Shown here piece by piece: positions 59,049-64,000 of a stretch of 64,000 bases of DNA. Source of the DNA: Pseudomonadota bacterium. Its GTDB lineage: Bacteria; Pseudomonadota; Alphaproteobacteria; Rhizobiales; Hyphomicrobiaceae. Positions within the stretch are counted from its first letter, which is position 1. Every line of letters begins with the position of its first letter. The stretch covers positions 248,001-312,000 of the forward strand of contig JAFECE010000003.1 of the NCBI GenBank assembly GCA_018242295.1, read 5' to 3'. The translations under genes and the position numbers were made by a program. The notes beneath the pieces were generated by a model, which had not been told where the DNA came from, did no database searches, and saw only the letters and a program-made list of their open reading frames with translations.

Positions 59049-61145
59049 CTATTCCGCTGCGTTGAGTTTCTGTTCATGCGAGGCCCGAAGCGCGCTCATT
59101 CCGGCCATGACGGCAGAAGCTCGCGCGATCGGGTTGGTCATATAGAAGTCTGCGATCACCGAAGCGAAGGGTTCCGATGACGGTTGCGCGGTCAGCTTCG
59201 CGAGCGTCTCGAGCCCAGATACGGCGCGGGCTTCGATCGTGTCGAGTGCCGCGAACTGCGGGCTTGCCCGGTAGATGGCCGCGCGAAGCTCGTTTATGGT
59301 GTCGTAAGGAAGCTTGGCGCCGGCCCGCTCCGAGAGCGCGCGAACGATGGTCCAATCTTCCTTGGCGGCGCCCGGCGGGAACACGGCTTTGAGCGTCTGC
59401 TGCGCGCGGCCTTCGGTGTTCACGTAGGTTGCATTCTTCTCGGTGTAGGCGGCGCCGGGCAGGATGACGTCGGCACGTTCAGTGCCCTTATCGCCGTGAG
59501 TTCCCTGGTAGACGACGAACGCGGACGGGCTGAGCTTCGCGAAATCGGATTCGTCGGCGCCGAGGAGATACACGAACTCCATGTCGGGGCCGAGAATGCC
59601 AGCCGCATCCTTGCCGCCCTTCCCCGGTACGAACCCGAGATCCAGACCGGCAACGCGCGCGGCGGCAGTGTGAAGGACGTTGAAGCCGTTCCATGACGCG
59701 TCCTTGCCAGCCGACGCTGCAAGAACAATACGTGCGGCAAGCGAGAGCGACGCCAGGCCATCGGCGCGCGCGAACGCGCCTTGGCCGACGATGACCATCG
59801 GCTTCGCCGCTGCTTTCAACACTTCGGCGAAGACGTGCTTGCCGTTCGCGATCTCCGCGAGGGTTTCGGGTCCGGCACCCAGATATTCGTATGGATATGC
59901 GAGATCGACCTTCGCTCCGATGAGGGCGATTTTGCTCGGCGCGGTGCGCCAGCGCTTGCGGATCCGGGCGTTCAGGACTGCCGCTTCGAGGCGCGGATTG
60001 GCGCCGACGATGAGGATCGCGTCGGCCTGCTCGATGCCCTCGATGCCGGAGTTGAAGAGATAGCTGGCGCGGCCCAACTTCGGATCGAGCTTGTCTCCTG
60101 CCTGACGGCAATCGAGCGAGACTGAGCCGAGCTTGGTCAAAAGGTCCTTCAACGCGAACATTTCCTCGGCGCCTGCAAGATCGCCGGCAATGGCACCGAT
60201 CTTCTCAGCCGATGCCGCCTTCAATTTTGCGGCGACGAGGTTCAAGGCATCGTCCCAGGTGGCGGGTTCGAAGCGGCCATTCTTACGGATGTACGGCTGG
60301 TCGAGGCGCTGCGTTTTCAGGCCGTCGGCGACGTGGCGCGTCTTGTCCGAAATCCATTCCTCGTTCACGGCGTCGTTGTTGCGCGGAAGGATGCGCATTA
60401 CTGCGGCGCCGCGCACGTCGGCGCTGATCGACGAGCCGACGGCATCCATGACGTCGATGGTTTCGAAGGTTTCCATCTCCCAGGGTCGGGCGGCGAAGGC
60501 CCAGGGGCGATGTGTGAGAGCGCCGACCGGGCAGAGATCGACGGCGTTGGCGCTCATTTCAGAGAGAATGCCGCGCTCGAGGTAGGTCGTGATTTCCGCG
60601 TCTTCGCCACGGCCGATAAGGCCGAGTTCTTCGACGCCCGCGACTTCCGTCATAAAGCGGACGCAGCGCGTGCAGTGGATGCAGCGCGTCATCATCGTCT
60701 TGATGAGCGGGCCGATGTGCTTTTCTTCGACGGCTCGCTTGTTCTCGGTATAGCGCGATCCGCCCATGCCGAAGGCCATCGCCTGATCTTGCAGATCGCA
60801 TTCGCCGCCCTGATCGCAGATGGGGCAGTCGAGCGGGTGGTTGATGAGCAGGAACTCCATCACCCCTTCGCGCGCCTTCTTCACCATCGGCGAGCCAGTG
60901 GTTACGATCTTCGGCGAACCATCCTTGTTCGGCGGCAGATCGTTGACGAGCATCGCGCACGAGGCGATCGGCTTCGGCGAGCCCTGCACCTCGACGAGGC
61001 ACATGCGGCAGTTACCGGCGATCGACAGCCGCTCGTGATAGCAGAAGCGCGGAATGACCGAGCCCGCCATTTCGCAGGCGTGCATCAGCGTCGTGCCGTC
61101 CTCGACCTCAATCGGTATGCCGTCGACGATCAGTTGCTTGGACAT
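59049..61145 (-). CDS. nuoG: NADH-quinone oxidoreductase subunit G
   Basis: The 698-residue largest peripheral subunit of complex I. The N-terminal 2Fe-2S ferredoxin domain has [17 protein letters not shown]. The next clusters use the [14 protein letters not shown] block and [14 protein letters not shown], and a molybdopterin-oxidoreductase-like domain without cofactor follows (about 215-690). It lies 13 bases after nuoF. Confidence 0.97.
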   Translation of the reverse strand: MSKQLIVDGIPIEVEDGTTLMHACEMAGSVIPRFCYHERLSIAGNCRMCLVEVQGSPKPIASCAMLVNDLPPNKDGSPKIVTTGSPMVKKAREGVMEFLLINHPLDCPICDQGGECDLQDQAMAFGMGGSRYTENKRAVEEKHIGPLIKTMMTRCIHCTRCVRFMTEVAGVEELGLIGRGEDAEITTYLERGILSEMSANAVDLCPVGALTHRPWAFAARPWEMETFETIDVMDAVGSSISADVRGAAVMRILPRNNDAVNEEWISDKTRHVADGLKTQRLDQPYIRKNGRFEPATWDDALNLVAAKLKAASAEKIGAIAGDLAGAEEMFALKDLLTKLGSVSLDCRQAGDKLDPKLGRASYLFNSGIEGIEQADAILIVGANPRLEAAVLNARIRKRWRTAPSKIALIGAKVDLAYPYEYLGAGPETLAEIANGKHVFAEVLKAAAKPMVIVGQGAFARADGLASLSLAARIVLAASAGKDASWNGFNVLHTAAARVAGLDLGFVPGKGGKDAAGILGPDMEFVYLLGADESDFAKLSPSAFVVYQGTHGDKGTERADVILPGAAYTEKNATYVNTEGRAQQTLKAVFPPGAAKEDWTIVRALSERAGAKLPYDTINELRAAIYRASPQFAALDTIEARAVSGLETLAKLTAQPSSEPFASVIADFYMTNPIARASAVMAGMSALRASHEQKLNAAE

Positions 61146-61158
61146 CGTTTTCCGCAGC

Positions 61159-62445
61159 CTACTCTGCCGCCACGCGGGCGTGCTTCCTCTGGTAATCGTC
61201 GATACGCGCCTCGATCACCGGACGGAAGTTCTTGATCAAACCTTGAACAGGCCATGCTGCCGCGTCGCCGAGCGCGCAAATGGTATGGCCTTCGACCTGC
61301 TTCGTGACATCGAACAGCAGATCGATCTCGCGTTTTTCCGCTTCGCCGCGTTCCATGCGTTCGAGCACGCGCCACATCCAGCCGGTGCCTTCGCGGCATG
61401 GCGTGCACTGGCCACAGCTCTCGTGCTTGTAGAAGTAGGCGATGCGCCGGATGGCGGCGATGATGTCCGTCGATTTGTCCATCACGATCACGGCAGCGGT
61501 GCCGAGACCGGAGCCGAGCTTGCCCAGCGCGTCGAAATCCATCGTCACGGCTTCGGCCTGTTCCGCCGTGATGCAGCGGACAGAGGATCCACCCGGAATG
61601 ACGGCGAGCAGATTATCCCAGCCGCCGCGGATGCCGCCGCAATGCCTGTCGATCAGCTCTTTGAGGGGGATGCCCATTTCTTCTTCGACGACGCACGGAC
61701 GCTCGACGTGGCCCGAGATCTGGAAGAGCTTGGTGCCGGTGTTGTTCGGCTTGCCGAGGGCTGCGAACCACGCAGACCCGCGACGCAGGATTTCGCCCGC
61801 GACCGCGATGCTTTCCACGTTGTTGATCGTCGTCGGCGCGCCGTAGAGGCCAACGTTTGCCGGGAATGGCGGCTTCAGGCGCGGCTGGCCCTTTTTGCCT
61901 TCGAGGCTTTCGAGCATCGCCGTTTCTTCGCCGCAGATGTAGGCGCCGGCGCCATGGTGCACGAAAATGTCGAAGTCCCAGCCGTGGACATTGTTCTTGC
62001 CGACGAGCTTGGCCTCATAGGCTTCATTGATGGCACGCTGGAGCGCCTCGCGCTCGCGGATGTATTCGCCGCGCACATAAACGTAGCAGGTGTGGGCGCG
62101 CATCGCGAAGGACGCGAGAAGCGCGCCTTCGATCATGAGATGCGGATCGTGCCGGAGGATCTCGCGATCCTTGCAGGAGCCGGGCTCCGACTCGTCGGCA
62201 TTGATGACGAGATAGCTTGGCCGCACATCGGCCTTCGGCATGAACGACCACTTGAGGCCCGTCGGGAAGCCAGCGCCGCCCCGGCCACGGAGTCCCGACT
62301 TCTTCACCTCGTCGATGATGTAGTCGTGGCCCTTATCGATAAAGAATTTCGTGCCGTCCCACGCGCCACGGCGCATCGCGCCCTTCAGGCCTACGTCGTG
62401 GAAGCCGTAGATATTGCGGAATATGCGGTCGCGATCATGCAGCAT
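61159..62445 (-). CDS. nuoF: NADH-quinone oxidoreductase subunit F
   Basis: A 428-residue subunit that oxidises NADH through FMN. The NADH site [16 protein letters not shown], the FMN site [15 protein letters not shown] and the 4Fe-4S motif [12 protein letters not shown] are present. ATG 62445 lies five bases after the nuoE stop and matches the family start. Confidence 0.97.
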   Translation of the reverse strand: MLHDRDRIFRNIYGFHDVGLKGAMRRGAWDGTKFFIDKGHDYIIDEVKKSGLRGRGGAGFPTGLKWSFMPKADVRPSYLVINADESEPGSCKDREILRHDPHLMIEGALLASFAMRAHTCYVYVRGEYIREREALQRAINEAYEAKLVGKNNVHGWDFDIFVHHGAGAYICGEETAMLESLEGKKGQPRLKPPFPANVGLYGAPTTINNVESIAVAGEILRRGSAWFAALGKPNNTGTKLFQISGHVERPCVVEEEMGIPLKELIDRHCGGIRGGWDNLLAVIPGGSSVRCITAEQAEAVTMDFDALGKLGSGLGTAAVIVMDKSTDIIAAIRRIAYFYKHESCGQCTPCREGTGWMWRVLERMERGEAEKREIDLLFDVTKQVEGHTICALGDAAAWPVQGLIKNFRPVIEARIDDYQRKHARVAAE

Positions 62446-62450
62446 GGGCG

Positions 62451-63653
62451 CTACCCTTTCGGCCTTTTGCCGGCTTTGCTTTCCGGACGCCAACCGGATG
62501 CGAGCTTCTGCGCCTGCTCGATCCATTTGTCACGCGTTACGCGGCCCATAAAGCCTTCCAACTGGACTTCAAACCAGGCGACGTTCTGAGGCGTCCACTT
62601 GGCGATCTGGTCGAAATGCCAGATGCCCATTGTGTGAAGCTGATCGACGACGTCGGCTGAAACACCTGGGATCAGCGACAGGTCATCGGCGTTGCCGCCG
62701 CGCGGCTCCTTCAACAGCTCCGGCTCGACATTCCGGCTCGCAGCGGCGGCCCTGTCTCGGATCATGTCCGCCTTGATCTTATCGATTTCGCCGGCGGAAA
62801 GCGCCTTGCCGCTGCCGCGCCCTTCAAGTTCCTTGACCAGACCGGCGTTGGCCATTGCGGTCAGTGCTGCCGGATGAACTGGCGGGGCCTTGGCTTCACC
62901 CGCCGCAGGCGAAGCGGCCGCGTCGACCTGCGCCTTATGGGCCGGAGAGGCGAGAGCGGACGCCGGCGGCGATTCTTGAGTCTTTTCGGCCTGGTCGCCG
63001 GATGTTTCTTCGAAACGCTTCTTCCAGGCGCCGATGGAAGAGCCATCGTAAAGCGTGGGATCGGTCAATGTCGTCGGGCCGGTGACCGGAGAGGATGCGA
63101 CGCGGCCGATCTGCGACCCCGGCTTCGGCTGTCTACCGGCCACAAAGGCGTCAATGATCTTCGTCAGCTGCTCGGGCGTCAGGTCTTCGTAGGTATCCTT
63201 GCCGACCTGCACGACCGGCGCGTTGGCGCAGACGCCGATGCACTCGACCTCTTCCCACGACAACGTGCCGTCGGCGTTCGGCGTATGTGAATGGCCGTCG
63301 ATGCGGTTCTTGCAGACGGCAATGAGTTCACCCGAACCACGGAGCATGCAGGGCGTGGTTCCGCATACCTGTATATGGGCCTTCGACCCCACCGGTGAAA
63401 GGTGGAACATGGTGTAAAAGGTGGCGACCTCCAGGCCGCGAATATGGGCCATGCCCAACATATCGCAGACAAGCCTGATCGCGGGTTCGGGCAACCAGCC
63501 GGCCTGTTCCTGCGCACGCCAAAGCAGGGGGATGATCGCCGACGCCTGCTTGCCTGCGGGATATTTGGCGATCGTCTTGCTCGCCCACGCCAAATTCTCA
63601 GGCGTGAAAGCGAATTGCGCAGGCTGCACCGCATTCAGTCGGCGAACGGCCAT
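62451..63653 (-). CDS. nuoE: NADH-quinone oxidoreductase subunit E with C-terminal extension
   Basis: Residues 1-175 are a normal NuoE with the 2Fe-2S cysteines Cys97, Cys102, Cys138 and Cys142 ([19 protein letters not shown]). The chain is 400 residues, more than twice the E. coli length. An Ala/Pro-rich low-complexity linker (about 180-315) leads to a helical module (322-386) starting [18 protein letters not shown] and containing WHFDQIAKW and [10 protein letters not shown]. This matches the end of RpsB in this window. ATG 63653 has GAGGAG six bases upstream. Long NuoE forms occur in related bacteria; the role of the tail is unknown. Confidence 0.96.
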   Translation of the reverse strand: MAVRRLNAVQPAQFAFTPENLAWASKTIAKYPAGKQASAIIPLLWRAQEQAGWLPEPAIRLVCDMLGMAHIRGLEVATFYTMFHLSPVGSKAHIQVCGTTPCMLRGSGELIAVCKNRIDGHSHTPNADGTLSWEEVECIGVCANAPVVQVGKDTYEDLTPEQLTKIIDAFVAGRQPKPGSQIGRVASSPVTGPTTLTDPTLYDGSSIGAWKKRFEETSGDQAEKTQESPPASALASPAHKAQVDAAASPAAGEAKAPPVHPAALTAMANAGLVKELEGRGSGKALSAGEIDKIKADMIRDRAAAASRNVEPELLKEPRGGNADDLSLIPGVSADVVDQLHTMGIWHFDQIAKWTPQNVAWFEVQLEGFMGRVTRDKWIEQAQKLASGWRPESKAGKRPKG

Positions 63654-63882
63654 CCATGGCTCCTCGAACGTCAGTCGTGTGGCGCCGAATACCCAACGTA
63701 TCCACGTCACAAGCGTGATCTGGACCGTTACGCCCCAATGTCGACTCGCAGAGTGACATAACCCTCAGCCACCGAAGCGGTCCAGTACGAGGAATGCGGC
63801 GACAAGGCAAGCATTTGCCTATCCATTTGGGTGAGCAAGCAACGATATTCGACGAGATTCGGGTGCGACGAAAAGCTCACGG

Positions 63883-64000
63883 CTATGGAGTCGATTTCGG
63901 CGAAGGCGCCGGTGCGGTCGTCGTCTCATCCGGAGCGAGAATGCCGCGACGTTGAAGCGTCTCGCTGGGACGCTCCGTTGCCCATCGGCGTTCAGAAAAT
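63883..64000 (-). CDS. possible 3' end of a gene entering from the window edge
   Basis: On the minus strand a frame is open from the window edge to a TAG at 63885-63883, giving 38 C-terminal residues (RRWATERPSETLQRRGIL, then a Pro/Thr/Ser-rich tail). The family cannot be recognised. In the usual operon order nuoD would lie upstream of nuoE, but this terminus does not look like NuoD. It may be a small gene inserted between nuoD and nuoE. Confidence 0.35.
   Translation of the reverse strand, partial: FSERRWATERPSETLQRRGILAPDETTTAPAPSPKSTP

Overview
The window looks like a chromosomal piece of an alphaproteobacterium of the Rhizobiales/Hyphomicrobiales, possibly Hyphomicrobium or a close relative. 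Three things point there. The gene order lexA-comEC-gltX-gltA-lpx-bamA-rseP-dxr-cdsA-uppS-frr-pyrH-tsf-rpsB-dnaE-lolDC-proS-mce-rnj-birA-nuo is one I recall from that group. The LexA box upstream of lexA has the alphaproteobacterial GAAC-N7-GAAC form. Ribosomal protein S2 carries the long C-terminal extension seen there. The genus is an inference.

The first 8.3 kb are accessory. They hold a less GC-rich nucleotidyltransferase-fold gene behind twin palindromes, tRNA-Gln and tRNA-Pro genes with recognisable promoters, a glycosyltransferase, a 5'-truncated pseudogene, an orphan phage-type tail-fibre gene pair, and a UDP-glucuronate 4-epimerase-like gene. Several families of two-hairpin dispersed repeats are also present, and 7.6-8.33 kb is almost wholly built of them. 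From 8.3 to 17.9 kb lie metabolic and regulatory genes (SDR, AraC regulator, FAD monooxygenase, MBL hydrolase, DUF1499 protein, pdxH), small secreted or membrane proteins, and a hairpin-rich intergenic region with tandem repeats.

From 17.9 to 40 kb the window is core envelope, lipid and translation machinery. lexA and comEC converge, followed by gltX and gltA. A long minus-strand series then covers translation (rpsB, tsf, frr), UMP kinase (pyrH), undecaprenyl-PP and CDP-diacylglycerol synthesis (uppS, cdsA), isoprenoids (dxr), site-2 protease (rseP), outer-membrane assembly (bamA) and lipid A synthesis (lpxD, fabZ, lpxA). It ends in an unusual lpxI-lpxB fusion gene. From 40 to 51.6 kb come dnaE, the LolCD lipoprotein exporter, an archaeal/eukaryotic-type proS, methylmalonyl-CoA epimerase, RNase J and biotin ligase. 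From 51.6 kb onward is the complex I operon nuoE-F-G-H-I-J-K-L-M-N on the minus strand; nuoA-D lie outside the window.

The most unusual points are: (i) a single 817-residue LpxI-LpxB fusion with a second, degenerate LpxI C-terminal half between the two enzymes; (ii) the same ~65-residue C-terminal module on ribosomal protein S2 and on NuoE; (iii) an archaeal/eukaryotic-type prolyl-tRNA synthetase where relatives are recalled to carry a bacterial-type one; (iv) composite repeats found in matching A-B order at two loci; (v) an orphan tail-fibre pair beside polysaccharide genes; (vi) a structured, terminator-bearing intergenic region at 16.7-17.2 kb with an adjacent 44-codon membrane ORF. No CRISPR array, complete insertion sequence or recognisable defence island was seen.
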